From: Mollicutes bacterium
GTDB lineage: Bacteria > Bacillota_I > Bacilli_A > Izemoplasmatales > Izemoplasmataceae
Length of the DNA: 64,000 nucleotides
Assembly: GCA_003558105.1 (NCBI GenBank)
Contig: PWMS01000034.1
Location: 1 to 64,000 of the forward strand
Direction of reading: 5' to 3'
Shown: positions 22,545 through 32,756 of the stretch, one piece after another
Layout: each line of letters starts with the position of its first letter
Numbering within the stretch: position 1 is the stretch's first letter
Translations under genes and position numbers: made by a program
The notes under the pieces: generated by a model
Database searches by the model: none
What the model saw: the letters and a program-made list of their open reading frames with translations, nothing else
What the model was told of the DNA's origin: nothing

Positions 22545-22976
22545 CTATGATTCAATTTTATTGACTCTTCGCTGATGGCGCTTTTCATTAGAAAACTCGG
22601 TTTTCAACCAAACATCGGCAATCTTAAAGGCTAAATCATCGCCCAGAATTCGACCACCCATGGTTAAAATATTGGAATCATTATGCAAGCGTGTAGCCTC
22701 TGCACTGAAAACATCATGCACCAAAGCGGCACGAATGCCTTGAATCTTGTTAGCCTGAATACTCATACCAATCCCTGTGCCGCATATTAAAATACCACGG
22801 TCAAAATCGCCCTTAACCAAAGCTAAGGCTAGCGGGGTTGCAACATCGTTATAATCGCAACTTTTGGTATCATTGGTCCCAAAATCTTCAACGGTATATT
22901 CTTGTTTTAATAGATATGATTTCACTGCTTCTTTGAGACGATAACCAGCGTGATCAGAGCCTATAGCTATTCTCAT
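22545..22976 (-). CDS. rpiB: Ribose-5-phosphate isomerase B
   Basis: IAIGSDHAGYRLKEAVKSYL, GILICGTGIGMSIQANKIQGIRAA. Confidence 0.96.
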   Translation of the reverse strand: MRIAIGSDHAGYRLKEAVKSYLLKQEYTVEDFGTNDTKSCDYNDVATPLALALVKGDFDRGILICGTGIGMSIQANKIQGIRAALVHDVFSAEATRLHNDSNILTMGGRILGDDLAFKIADVWLKTEFSNEKRHQRRVNKIES

Positions 22977-23046
22977 TGTATTCACCTCATAAAATTCTAC
23001 TTTCCTATTATATCAAAGACTTATTAAATTACAATAAAAAACACGT

Positions 23047-23604
23047 TTAATCCAGTTTGATATCGCCTTGTCGTAAGATTCGCTTTTGCATGACATCATA
23101 GACGGTAGATGCCTTCCCTTCAGCATCATCACCCACAACGATATAATCGGCCTTGTCGTTAAATTCTAACGCATTTTGATATGTCTTAATCTCTGGTTCA
23201 TTTGAACGATTGAGTGACGTCACCGCCATCGGCCCAAAATGATTGAGAAGTTTAAGCGCTAGTGTATCGTTTGGCATTCTTAAACCAATCGTATCAAAAC
23301 CCGCATTAACATAAGGGGGTACAATATCGGTCTTTGGGACTACTAAGGTTAAAGCACCAGGCCAATATTTTAAAGCCAACGGTTTTAAAAGCGTTTCATC
23401 TGAGGTAAACCTTAAAGCATCGTCCAAAGACCCACACAGTATCGCTAAGGGTTTGTTGGCGTCCCGCCCTTTTGTCATATAAATTTTTTTAATGGCTTTT
23501 TCATCGTTGTAAAGCGCCCCGATACCATAAACGGTATCGGTCTTAAAGACAATGGTTTTCCCCTTGATATCTTTTTTACATAGTGCCTCGACTGATATGA
23601 TCAT
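23047..23604 (-). CDS. L-threonylcarbamoyladenylate synthase (Sua5/YciO/YrdC family)
   Basis: FKTDTVYGIGALYNDEKAIKKIYMTKGRDANKPLAILC; WPGALTLVVP. Confidence 0.92.
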   Translation of the reverse strand: MIISVEALCKKDIKGKTIVFKTDTVYGIGALYNDEKAIKKIYMTKGRDANKPLAILCGSLDDALRFTSDETLLKPLALKYWPGALTLVVPKTDIVPPYVNAGFDTIGLRMPNDTLALKLLNHFGPMAVTSLNRSNEPEIKTYQNALEFNDKADYIVVGDDAEGKASTVYDVMQKRILRQGDIKLD

Positions 23605-23612
23605 CTTCTCAC

Positions 23613-24239
23613 CTACACATCAAGTTTCATTTGGGTTTCTATCAGCTTTTTTACCGGTTTAAAGCTCTTACGATGTACCGCTGAGACCCCATGTTCACGC
23701 AACGCTTTTAAGTGTTGCTTAGTGGGATAACCTTTGTGTTTAGCAAAACCATAATTTGGATATTTTTCTGCCAGTTCAACCATAAGAGCATCTCTTTTCA
23801 CTTTTGCAATAATGCTGGCTGCAGCGATGGAAGCACTAAGATTATCCCCTTTTATAAGCGCTTGATGTGGTAGGGATAACGCATCCAAAACCATCGCATC
23901 GCTTAATACATAATCGGCATTTTCAAGTTTCTCGATGGCACGATACATACCGGTTTTACTGGCTTGATACACATTGAGCGTATCTACCTCATCGACTGAT
24001 ATAATGGCACAAGCAACATTTTTAGCGTGCTTATATATTTCATTAGAAAGCTGGTGTCGTTTTTTCGCGCTCAACTTTTTAGAATCGGATAAGCCTACGA
24101 TCTTTTTTTTCGGATCCAAAATAACCGCAGCCACAACCAACGGTCCTGCTAAGGGACCGCGCCCAACCTCATCACAACCGGCAATATTCTCAAAGCCTTG
24201 AGCTAAAAGCGCATCTTCATAATTGTACATGTCGCTCAT
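23613..24239 (-). CDS. rnhB: Ribonuclease HII
   Basis: IAGCDEVGRGPLAGPLVVAAVIL; IKGDNLSASIAAASIIAKVKRD. Confidence 0.97.
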   Translation of the reverse strand: MSDMYNYEDALLAQGFENIAGCDEVGRGPLAGPLVVAAVILDPKKKIVGLSDSKKLSAKKRHQLSNEIYKHAKNVACAIISVDEVDTLNVYQASKTGMYRAIEKLENADYVLSDAMVLDALSLPHQALIKGDNLSASIAAASIIAKVKRDALMVELAEKYPNYGFAKHKGYPTKQHLKALREHGVSAVHRKSFKPVKKLIETQMKLDV

Positions 24240-25086
24240 CTACTCTTTCTAACATGACAGAACCAAACCCATGGTGACGAAAGTCGTATAAAAAATGATC
24301 CATAACCCTTTCGTAATCAATTTGACCGCCTTGGGTCAAACAGCCGCGACGTTTACCAATTTTATCAAATAAATCTAAGGGGGTATCCGAAGCATCGATC
24401 GTCATCCCATATTTATCTTCAAAAGCTTTTTTATAATGTTTTTTTAACAATTTAAAACCATGAATGACAACTTCGTCCCTTGGCACAAAATGATCTTTAA
24501 TGGTACCAAGCAAGGCAAGATTGAGGGCTGTAATTTGATCATCAAGATTAGGCCATAAAATCCCAGGGGTATCCAATAGTTCAAAATTTTTATTGATGCG
24601 AATCATTTGAAGATGTTTGGTAATCCCAGGGGTATCGCCAACTTTAGTTGCTTTTTTCGCAACCAATCGATTGATTAACGTGCTTTTACCAACATTGGGA
24701 ATCCCGACGATTAAAGCACGAATCGGCCGTTCAATTCTTCCTTTTGCTTTTTCTTTTTCAAAGACATCGTGTAAAATCTCTTTGGCTTTGTGATGAATAT
24801 CTTGAACATTTGTTCCTTTAAGCGCATTGATTTTGAGTGTATGATATTGATGTTTTTCAAAAACATCAATCCATGCTTCAAGCGGATGGTGATCGGCTAA
24901 ATCCGATTTGTTTAGCAACATCAATTTTGGTTTATGTGCGAAGAGGTCTTTCAACTCTGGATTGATCGATGCATAAGGCGCTCTTGCGTCCAATATTTCT
25001 AAAATGATATCAATATGCTTAAGGTGTTCTTTAATTAAGCGTTTTGTTTTGGCCATGTGACCAGGATAATAATTGATTTTAGGCAT
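24217..25086 (-). CDS. rbgA: Ribosome biogenesis GTPase RbgA (YlqF)
   Basis: YYPGHMAKTKRLI; circularly permuted motifs LNKSDL, GIPNVGKSTLINRL, DTPGI. Confidence 0.96.
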   Translation of the reverse strand: MPKINYYPGHMAKTKRLIKEHLKHIDIILEILDARAPYASINPELKDLFAHKPKLMLLNKSDLADHHPLEAWIDVFEKHQYHTLKINALKGTNVQDIHHKAKEILHDVFEKEKAKGRIERPIRALIVGIPNVGKSTLINRLVAKKATKVGDTPGITKHLQMIRINKNFELLDTPGILWPNLDDQITALNLALLGTIKDHFVPRDEVVIHGFKLLKKHYKKAFEDKYGMTIDASDTPLDLFDKIGKRRGCLTQGGQIDYERVMDHFLYDFRHHGFGSVMLERVDERHVQL

Positions 25087-25087
25087 A

Positions 25088-25897
25088 TCATTCAATCCTT
25101 CCAAAGTTTTTTAGTGGAAATAATCTGTATTTGACAACGCCATAAAGTCTATCTTCTGTGATTGGTCCAAAATCTCTAGAATCCGATGATTTCTCGCGGT
25201 TATCTCCAAGTAGATAATATTCATCATCGGCCAGTTCAATCGTACAAATATAATTGGCATTCTCGCATTCAGTGGCCGTTATATTAGGCAAATAAGGTTC
25301 CTCTAAAAGATGACCATCGATGTAAATATGACCGCCTTCAATATTGATGGTTTCACCAGGTAAACCAATGACTCTTTTGATTAAGTAGTTTTCATCGATA
25401 TCGACCGGTTTAACCACCACAAAATCCAAGCGTTCTTTGCGCCGGTATATTCTTTGCATGATGACATAATCGTTATGTTCAAAGGTAGGTTCCATGGACG
25501 TACCATCGACATGGGCAAATGAGAAAAACAAGCCGTTTATCAATATATATAGCGCGATTAAATAAACAAAAAAAGCGATGATATCAACCGTTTTATAGGT
25601 TGATTTTAATTGCTGATCGGTCGCTAGTGTTTTTGATTTTAATAAGATGAAAAAGATGATTATAACGTAAAATAAAACCAACGATAAAAAGATATAAAAC
25701 AACGGCAGCGTGGTTAGCCAGTTGTGGGCGGTATTCTTAAACACATCAAGAAAGGTTATTTGATATAAACGCGCAAATGTATGGTTGGCATGTCTTATAA
25801 AGGGAAATACAATGATAAAAAAGAGCGCAAGCAAGATGCCAAATAATTTGCGCTCAATTTTATGTTTGAGGTTGTTTTGCGCGTCTGAGGCGTTCAT
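25088..25897 (-). CDS. lepB: Signal peptidase I with multi-TM N-terminal extension
   Basis: VDGTSMEPTFEHNDYVIM, YLIKRVIGLPGE, YLLGDNREKSSDSRDFGPI; several predicted TM segments before catalytic domain. Confidence 0.95.
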   Translation of the reverse strand: MNASDAQNNLKHKIERKLFGILLALFFIIVFPFIRHANHTFARLYQITFLDVFKNTAHNWLTTLPLFYIFLSLVLFYVIIIFFILLKSKTLATDQQLKSTYKTVDIIAFFVYLIALYILINGLFFSFAHVDGTSMEPTFEHNDYVIMQRIYRRKERLDFVVVKPVDIDENYLIKRVIGLPGETINIEGGHIYIDGHLLEEPYLPNITATECENANYICTIELADDEYYLLGDNREKSSDSRDFGPITEDRLYGVVKYRLFPLKNFGRIE

Positions 25898-25901
25898 GTA
25901 A

Positions 25902-27968
25902 TCATTCCATATCGTTTAAGATGGTCTCAAGTTGGTCTTCACTAACTAGGACTTCTCTGGCCTTAGACCCTAGATTACCAGAGACAATTTCCATTGTTTC
26001 TAAGGATTCCACAATACTTTGTGCACGGTTAAAACCGATGTTAAATGTTTTTGAAATCTTATTGATGGAGGCTTCTTGTTTAGAGACGACGAAGCGAGCG
26101 ACATCATCTAATAAATCGTCTTGTTCAAACGTTTTGGTGGCGCTTTTTACCAAGGCTTCTTCGTTAAACAAGAAATCTGGTTTCGCCTGTTTTTTAATAA
26201 AGTTTGTCACGGTTTCAATATCAGCGTCACTGACAAAGGCGCCTTGGAGCCTTTGTTTGCTGCCACCGGTAGGAACGTATAACATATCGCCTTTACCTAA
26301 CAATGTCTCGGCGCCTACGGAATCGATAATTGTTTGGGAATCAATATGTGAAGAAACGCTAAAAGCGATTCTTGTTGGAATGTTGGATTTAATGGTACCT
26401 TTAACAACATCGGTACTGGGCCGTTGTGTAGCGACAATTAAATGAATGCCACACGCGCGGGCTTTTTGTGTGATACGCATAATCGATTCCTCAACATATT
26501 GTGAGGACACCATCATCAAATCATTTAACTCATCGACAATAATGACGATATAAGGCATTTTTTCTTCCAAAGCCTCAACTTTTTGGTTGTAGGCAGAGAT
26601 ATCTCTTGCGGTATGTTGGCGGAATGTTTGGAAGCGTCGCTCCATCTCATCAACCACCCAATTCAAAGCTGCGGTGGCCGTTTTAGCATCGTTGATGACG
26701 GGGGTGATTAAGTGGGGTAAGTCATTATAAGCCGAGAGTTCTACCATTTTTGGATCAATCAACATAAGCTTTAATTCTGAAGGTTTATATTTCAACAGTA
26801 AACTCATCAAAAAGGTGTTAATACAGACACTTTTACCACTGCCAGTCGCACCCGCAATCAAACCGTGTGGCATGGATCTAATCGGGGCATAAATCGGTTT
26901 GCCATCGATATCTAAACCAAGCGCAATCGTTAAAGGCATCGCCGCTTGTTGGAACATAGAGCGATTGACAATATCGACAAAATGGACCAATTGTGCTTGT
27001 TCATTTGGCACTTCAATACCAACGGTGTTTTTACCAGGAATCGGTGCTTCAATACGAATATCCTTGGCGCCAAGCGCCATTTTTAAATTATCGTTAAGGT
27101 TGGTGATTTTCGATAGTTTAACCCCTTTTTCAACCGCAATTTCATAGCGGGTCACAGTCGGACCTTGCGTATGTTTATACACCCGAGCACCGACACCAAA
27201 TTCATTGAATGTTTCATTGATTTTGTTGGTTTGGCTTTCGACTGAAGCACTGAGATCCACAGGGGCTTCATCCGGTTTACTTAAAAGACTGACAGGCGGA
27301 ATTTGATAGTGTTGATAGGTATTGGATCCGGTCTTAACGGTTTGTTTGGATTTATCGATGGTGGGCGGTTCATGGTTTGATTCAGTCGCTTCGGTGGCCT
27401 TTTGTGTTGCTTTAAAATTCGAAGATTCATCATCCTCATTATCGGTTTCTTCTTGTCTTTCTTCTTTATGATCTGTGGGTTTTTCCACTGGGGTTTGAGT
27501 AGGTTGAGCATCATCTAAAAAGTCATACATGGTGGCTTTTTTTGGCGGGGTATTTTCTTCTTTATTATGATTTTCTTCGGTTGTATTATCAATGATGGAG
27601 GCTTCAACGATTTTAGCTGAATTTTTAGGCGCGTTTTGTGATTGCATAACCTCGTCTAAGTTTTTACCGCGAACCAGATCAAATTCTGGGTAATCAGATC
27701 CATATTTTCTAATCCGTTCTTCTTTCGTTATACGCGGCTTGGTTCGAAAAGCATCCATCTTGTCCATGTTTCTGCGGAAATTGGTTTTGATTGGGATAAC
27801 GACTTCGTCTTTGACGTTCTTACCAAAAATCGGAGATACAAACTCGCTACGTTTGTATGTCCGTTTGGTTTCATGGGTTATTTGTGTAATTTCGTAAACC
27901 TCGAAAGGATTTTCATCGGGGGTTCTTTTCAGAGGTGGTTCGATTTTCTTATTACGTCTAAAAAACAT
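25902..27968 (-). CDS. FtsK/SpoIIIE-family DNA translocase without N-terminal membrane domain (SftA-like)
   Basis: HGLIAGATGSGKSVCINTFLMSLL, IIVDELNDLMMV, RAQSIVESLE gamma domain; hydrophilic N-terminus. Confidence 0.92.
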   Translation of the reverse strand: MFFRRNKKIEPPLKRTPDENPFEVYEITQITHETKRTYKRSEFVSPIFGKNVKDEVVIPIKTNFRRNMDKMDAFRTKPRITKEERIRKYGSDYPEFDLVRGKNLDEVMQSQNAPKNSAKIVEASIIDNTTEENHNKEENTPPKKATMYDFLDDAQPTQTPVEKPTDHKEERQEETDNEDDESSNFKATQKATEATESNHEPPTIDKSKQTVKTGSNTYQHYQIPPVSLLSKPDEAPVDLSASVESQTNKINETFNEFGVGARVYKHTQGPTVTRYEIAVEKGVKLSKITNLNDNLKMALGAKDIRIEAPIPGKNTVGIEVPNEQAQLVHFVDIVNRSMFQQAAMPLTIALGLDIDGKPIYAPIRSMPHGLIAGATGSGKSVCINTFLMSLLLKYKPSELKLMLIDPKMVELSAYNDLPHLITPVINDAKTATAALNWVVDEMERRFQTFRQHTARDISAYNQKVEALEEKMPYIVIIVDELNDLMMVSSQYVEESIMRITQKARACGIHLIVATQRPSTDVVKGTIKSNIPTRIAFSVSSHIDSQTIIDSVGAETLLGKGDMLYVPTGGSKQRLQGAFVSDADIETVTNFIKKQAKPDFLFNEEALVKSATKTFEQDDLLDDVARFVVSKQEASINKISKTFNIGFNRAQSIVESLETMEIVSGNLGSKAREVLVSEDQLETILNDME

Positions 27969-27969
27969 C

Positions 27970-28317
27970 TTATCCCTCTTTTATTTCTATGACTTCTTGA
28001 AGAAATCTCATCACATCTTTAGGTTCTTTTCGGTTTTTACTTATCAATGTATGTTTTAATGCGCCATCGGAAAAATACAAAAATGATGGCACCCCATAAA
28101 CTTTAAAATGTTTGAATACTTCGGGCATCTCATGACGCATAATTGAAAAAAATTTTATCGATTCAAACGGAGCTATTAAACGCTCGATAAACTGATCGAG
28201 ATAGTCACAATCGATACATTGTTGGCTTTTAAAAATGATGATGATATCAGGGTATTTATCCAAGTAATTTTCTAGTGTGTTGAGCTTATGAATTGTCCTC
28301 ATCCTCGTCTTCGCCAC
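27970..28317 (-). CDS. Thioredoxin-family protein (YtpP-like)
   Basis: IIIFKSQQCIDCDYLDQFIE (CxxC) and GVPSFLYFSDG cis-Pro motif; next to SftA-like gene. Confidence 0.8.
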   Translation of the reverse strand: MAKTRMRTIHKLNTLENYLDKYPDIIIIFKSQQCIDCDYLDQFIERLIAPFESIKFFSIMRHEMPEVFKHFKVYGVPSFLYFSDGALKHTLISKNRKEPKDVMRFLQEVIEIKEG

Positions 28318-29038
28318 TTTCTAAAGCTTCTAGTTCTTTATCGACCATGTCTAATTCCACTTCTTTATCAAATAGTTTCTTAGAATAAACTTTAGCGGTT
28401 TCCTCACCGACGACCGCAATGGTTAATAAAGCGATGCGTTTTGAGACAAAATCAACGCTTTTATGGATGACAATCTTTCTAAACCAATAGGCTGGATTAA
28501 AAACATTCACGGCACCCAAAGTAACTTTAACGGCACGATTCACGGCCTTGTTTTTGGCTACTTTAGCAATTTTTGTTTGTTCAAGACGCTTTTTTTTCTC
28601 AAATAATTCGACAATCTTCGTCACCCGAATAGTTCGGGTGTTTTTGAGTAAGGGTTGGTCTAAAATTTGATTCAAGCGATCGGTAATATAATGATTTAAT
28701 TCTATCATTTCATCGATGGAAAGTTCAAGCGTCGGGTGTTTAGATTTGGGATAGTGATAACCAGAGATATCCTCTATCAACTCATATGAAAGATCAAAGA
28801 TTAGTTTTCCGTAGCTTTCTTCTCGCTTTTTATAAAGTTTTTTAAATGCTTGTTGTTTCTCTAAAATCAAGATTTTTAAAGATTCTTCATCGACGCTTTC
28901 AACCGGTTGATTAACTTGCTCTAAATCTAAGTTTTTGCCGCGAACTAAAAGGTATACATAAACTAAGGTGAATAAAATAAAGCCCGAAAAAATGCCAAGC
29001 AAGAAATTGATTAGTCCACCTATAGATATTTCTGGCAT
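28286..29038 (-). CDS. Conserved-looking single-TM hypothetical protein
   Basis: N-terminal TM then charged helical domain; operon with thioredoxin/SftA-like genes. Confidence 0.7.
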   Translation of the reverse strand: MPEISIGGLINFLLGIFSGFILFTLVYVYLLVRGKNLDLEQVNQPVESVDEESLKILILEKQQAFKKLYKKREESYGKLIFDLSYELIEDISGYHYPKSKHPTLELSIDEMIELNHYITDRLNQILDQPLLKNTRTIRVTKIVELFEKKKRLEQTKIAKVAKNKAVNRAVKVTLGAVNVFNPAYWFRKIVIHKSVDFVSKRIALLTIAVVGEETAKVYSKKLFDKEVELDMVDKELEALESGEDEDEDNS

Positions 29039-29148
29039 AGTATCACCTCTTCAATATTATATCATAAAATGCTTTTAAATTCTTTGCATATATCGCTTTG
29101 ATTTGCACTAAAAAAGCTTTTATGCGATAATAGCATAAGGTGATTTTT

Positions 29149-29979
29149 ATGAAAAGACATTTGATAGCATTAGACCTCGATGGTACCTTGCTTTATAATT
29201 GGAGCACCCTCGATGAAAAGACCAAAGATTATCTCATCAAATTTAAGGATCAAGGCCACCAAATAATCATTGCGACGGGTCGGCCATTTCGCAGTTCAAT
29301 CAAGTTTTATCGCGCCTTAAAACTCGATGCGCCCATGATCAATTACAATGGTGGTTTGGTAAGTTGGCCTGGCAATGCCGATTTTGATGAAATCAATATT
29401 AAACTTGATAGAGTAGCAGTTGTAGATATATTTAAGGCAAATGAACCCTATATTGAAAATGCTTTTTGTGAAATAAAAGATGATATATACCTCATGAAAG
29501 AAAGTGAGGATATCGTTGATTTACTGCATTTTTTCAATAATGCACGGTTATTTGTTGGAGACTTTAAAAAGACGCTGCCCGGCGATGTCAATGGGTTCAT
29601 TATCGTGGCTAAAAAAGGTAAGGGGCATTTGATTGAAGCCTATGTGAAAGCAAACTATCCCAATAAAGTTATGTCTCGTAACTGGGGGGATGATTATCAA
29701 TTTATCATCGAGCTTTACACCCCACATAACAATAAAGGCCGCGCCTTGGAGTATGTTGCGAATTATTATGATATTCCTAAAGAACGCGTTATCGCTTTTG
29801 GCGATGGCAACAACGATTTAGAGATGATTGATTATGCCGGTATCGGCGTTGCGGTTCAAAACGCTTGTGAGGAATTAAAAGCGATTGCCGATGTGGTGAG
29901 TCCCCATACCCATCAAGAACATACGATTGAGAAATTTTTAGATCAATATTTTGCTGAAAAAAAGGTGGAGTCAGATTAA
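29149..29979 (+). CDS. HAD-superfamily (Cof-type) phosphatase
   Basis: IALDLDGTLLYN, ATGRPF, RVIAFGDGNNDLEMIDYAGIGVAVQNA. Confidence 0.95.
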   Translation: MKRHLIALDLDGTLLYNWSTLDEKTKDYLIKFKDQGHQIIIATGRPFRSSIKFYRALKLDAPMINYNGGLVSWPGNADFDEINIKLDRVAVVDIFKANEPYIENAFCEIKDDIYLMKESEDIVDLLHFFNNARLFVGDFKKTLPGDVNGFIIVAKKGKGHLIEAYVKANYPNKVMSRNWGDDYQFIIELYTPHNNKGRALEYVANYYDIPKERVIAFGDGNNDLEMIDYAGIGVAVQNACEELKAIADVVSPHTHQEHTIEKFLDQYFAEKKVESD

Positions 29980-31382
29980 AATCTGAAACCACCTTTTCCT
30001 TTGCCTTTTCCTTTTTTAGCCTTTTTGTTGCTTGGCATTTGCATATTTTTTAAAGGATCGTTGGGATTGATGGATTTTGGATCCATTGAGCCCATTTTTT
30101 TAACGGCTTGTTGCTGTTGATCTAGCGTTTGTAATAGCCGATTAACCTCGGCAACACTGCGCCCAGAACCGTGGGCAATTCTTCTTCGACGTGAAGCGTT
30201 TTGTTTTAAGAGACGCGGTTGTTTGCGTTCTTGTTTTGTCATGGAACCAATGAGGGTTTCGATATATACCAATTGTTTCTCATCGATATCGGTGTTTTTC
30301 ATCATCTTATTGACCCCAGGTATCATTTTCATGAGGCCTCCAAGAGAACCCATACGTTTAATCATTTTCAACTGTTTTAAGTAATCGTTGAAGTTAAATT
30401 TCCCAGACATCATTTTTTCCATCATATTCATCATATCATCTTCATCGACGTTTTCTTCAACTTTGTCAATGAGGGTTAATACATCGCCCATACCTAAAAT
30501 TCTAGAGGCCATGCGTTCGGGGTGGAAAACTTCTAAAGCATCTAGTTTTTCACCTAACCCCATAAATTTGATGGGAACATCCGTTACTTTTCTCAAAGAT
30601 AAGGCCGCCCCACCTCTGGTATCGCCATCGAGTTTGGTGATGATACTGCCTGTGATGTCTAAAGAACCATGAAAATGATCGGCCACACTGACGGCATCTT
30701 GCCCCGTCATCGCATCTAAAACCAAGAGAATTTCATCGGGGTTTATCGTGGCTTTGATTTGTTTTAGTTCACCCATCATCGTCTCATCGATATGGAGGCG
30801 TCCAGCGGTGTCAAAAATTAAAAGATCGTGACCGTTTTGAATCCCGTATTGTAAGGCTTCTTGAGCGATATGTTTGGGTTTTTCATCGATGCCTTTTTCA
30901 TAAACATCGATATCTAGTTGTTTACCGATGGTCACCAATTGGTCAACCGCAGCGGGACGATAGACATCCAGTGCGACTAACAACGGTTTTTGGGCATCGT
31001 TCTTTTGTAAAAATTTGGCTAATTTACCAGCCGTGGTGGTTTTACCACTACCTTGTAAGCCAACTAACATAATGGTGGATTGTTGGTTTTTTGATAGTTC
31101 AAAAGAAGCGGTTTCACCACCCAAAAGATCGGTTAAAGCTTCATGGACAACTTTAACCACTTGTTGGGCCGGATTAAGGCCTTTAAGTATTTTTTCACCT
31201 GTGGCTTTTTCACGGATATCTTTGGTAAAGGATTTAACTACTTTAAAGTTGACATCGGCTTCGAGTAAACTTAATCTGATTTCTCGCATCATCTCATCGA
31301 TGTCTTTTTCGGTGAGCCGAACTTTACCTTTGATACGTCTTAAAGCCATCTGGAGGCGGTCGGATAGTTGTTCGAATGCCAT
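29976..31382 (-). CDS. ffh: Signal recognition particle protein Ffh
   Basis: MLVGLQGSGKTTTAGKLAKFL, DTAGRLHID, TKLDGDTRGGAALS; M domain. Confidence 0.98.
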   Translation of the reverse strand: MAFEQLSDRLQMALRRIKGKVRLTEKDIDEMMREIRLSLLEADVNFKVVKSFTKDIREKATGEKILKGLNPAQQVVKVVHEALTDLLGGETASFELSKNQQSTIMLVGLQGSGKTTTAGKLAKFLQKNDAQKPLLVALDVYRPAAVDQLVTIGKQLDIDVYEKGIDEKPKHIAQEALQYGIQNGHDLLIFDTAGRLHIDETMMGELKQIKATINPDEILLVLDAMTGQDAVSVADHFHGSLDITGSIITKLDGDTRGGAALSLRKVTDVPIKFMGLGEKLDALEVFHPERMASRILGMGDVLTLIDKVEENVDEDDMMNMMEKMMSGKFNFNDYLKQLKMIKRMGSLGGLMKMIPGVNKMMKNTDIDEKQLVYIETLIGSMTKQERKQPRLLKQNASRRRRIAHGSGRSVAEVNRLLQTLDQQQQAVKKMGSMDPKSINPNDPLKNMQMPSNKKAKKGKGKGKGGFRF

Positions 31383-31386
31383 GGGG

Positions 31387-31710
31387 TTAAGCCACCTTTT
31401 CTAACTGTTTAATGAGTTTTATTATGCGCTCATCGTCTGTTTTGTGAAGTATTTTTTGAATCAGTTCATCCCGTTTTTCTTGTTTGCTTTTAAGTTGTAA
31501 TTTTTCTTCAAAGTGTTCTAATTTTTGGACGGCGTTTTGGATATGGTCATGAACGGCGTTGCGTGAGATATTCTCAAGCTGCGCAATCTCTTTTAAAGTA
31601 TAGTTTTCACTGTAGTAATAATGTAAAATTTTCAGTTGCTTTGAGGTTAGTAAAGATTCATAAAAGTAGAGTAAATCGTTGATCATTAATTGCTTTTCTA
31701 AAGCATCCAT
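31387..31710 (-). CDS. ylxM: YlxM/p13-like HTH protein
   Basis: INDLLYFYESLLTSKQLKILHYYYSENYTLKEIAQLENISRNAVHDHI; between ftsY and ffh. Confidence 0.93.
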   Translation of the reverse strand: MDALEKQLMINDLLYFYESLLTSKQLKILHYYYSENYTLKEIAQLENISRNAVHDHIQNAVQKLEHFEEKLQLKSKQEKRDELIQKILHKTDDERIIKLIKQLEKVA

Positions 31711-32675
31711 TATATCACTTCCGAAAAGAGACCATAAATATATTCTTCAATGTCAAAATATTCCAAGTCTTCTAATTTTTCACCAAGACCGATCATTTTT
31801 ATCGGAACACCGATGGCCTCCTTAATAGCTAAAGCAATACCACCTTTAGCGGTACCATCAAGTTTCGTTAGTATGACACCGCTTAAATGGGTGACTTCAT
31901 TGAATATTTTAGCTTGCGACAAGCCGTTTTGGCCGGTGGTCGCATCTAAGATAAGGAGCGTTTCATGAGGCGCATGAGAAATTTCGCGACCGATGACATG
32001 GTGAATTTTTTGAAGTTCGTTCATGAGGTTCTTTTTGTTTTGTAAGCGTCCTGCGGTATCGCACAATAAAACATCAATCTCGTTTTTTTTAGCCTCATTA
32101 ATCGCATCAAACATGACGCTGGATGGATCGGATCCCTCAGGTTTAGAGAAAAAAGCGCAGCCTACACGTTCAGACCATATTTTTAGTTGGTTAATGGCAC
32201 CGGCACGAAAAGTATCGCCCGCAACCATCATCACGTTTTTACCTTCGTTTTTCAGCTGATAAGCAACTTTGCCAATGGTGGTGGTTTTGCCTACGCCGTT
32301 TACCCCAACAAAGAGTAAAACTGATATCTCATGATCGGTATCTAAGTTCGTATCCACAATTTCTTCTTGCACATAGCGTTTAAACATTTCTTCCACGATG
32401 ATTTCTTTTAAATCTTCAGCGTTTTCAATACCCTTAAGTTCAACGGTATTTCTTAGATGCTCAACAAGTTTAATAACTGTATCAACACCCATATCGGCCA
32501 TGATAAAAAGTTCTTCGATATCGTCGAACAACCCTTCGTCAATTTTCTTTCCAGAAGCCAATAGTTCGTTGAGTTGATTGAACGTTGATTCCCTTGTTTT
32601 AGCCATCCCAATCTTGTATTTTTGGGCTTTAGCTTTACGATTTTTACTTTGAAATAAATTTTTAAAAAAAGCCAT
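31710..32675 (-). CDS. ftsY: Signal recognition particle receptor FtsY
   Basis: LLFVGVNGVGKTTTIGKVAYQL, VAGDTFRAGAINQL, TKLDGTAKGGIAL. Confidence 0.97.
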   Translation of the reverse strand: MAFFKNLFQSKNRKAKAQKYKIGMAKTRESTFNQLNELLASGKKIDEGLFDDIEELFIMADMGVDTVIKLVEHLRNTVELKGIENAEDLKEIIVEEMFKRYVQEEIVDTNLDTDHEISVLLFVGVNGVGKTTTIGKVAYQLKNEGKNVMMVAGDTFRAGAINQLKIWSERVGCAFFSKPEGSDPSSVMFDAINEAKKNEIDVLLCDTAGRLQNKKNLMNELQKIHHVIGREISHAPHETLLILDATTGQNGLSQAKIFNEVTHLSGVILTKLDGTAKGGIALAIKEAIGVPIKMIGLGEKLEDLEYFDIEEYIYGLFSEVI

Positions 32676-32732
32676 AGGCACACTTCCTTACAATTATCAT
32701 AGGTATTATAACACATGCTTTGTGACGATAAA

Positions 32733-32756
32733 ATAAAAAACCCCTATAAAAAGGGG
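32733..32756 (-). terminator. Terminator of candidate small RNA
   Basis: CCCCTTTTTATAGGGG followed by TTTTTTATTTTA. Confidence 0.75.
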
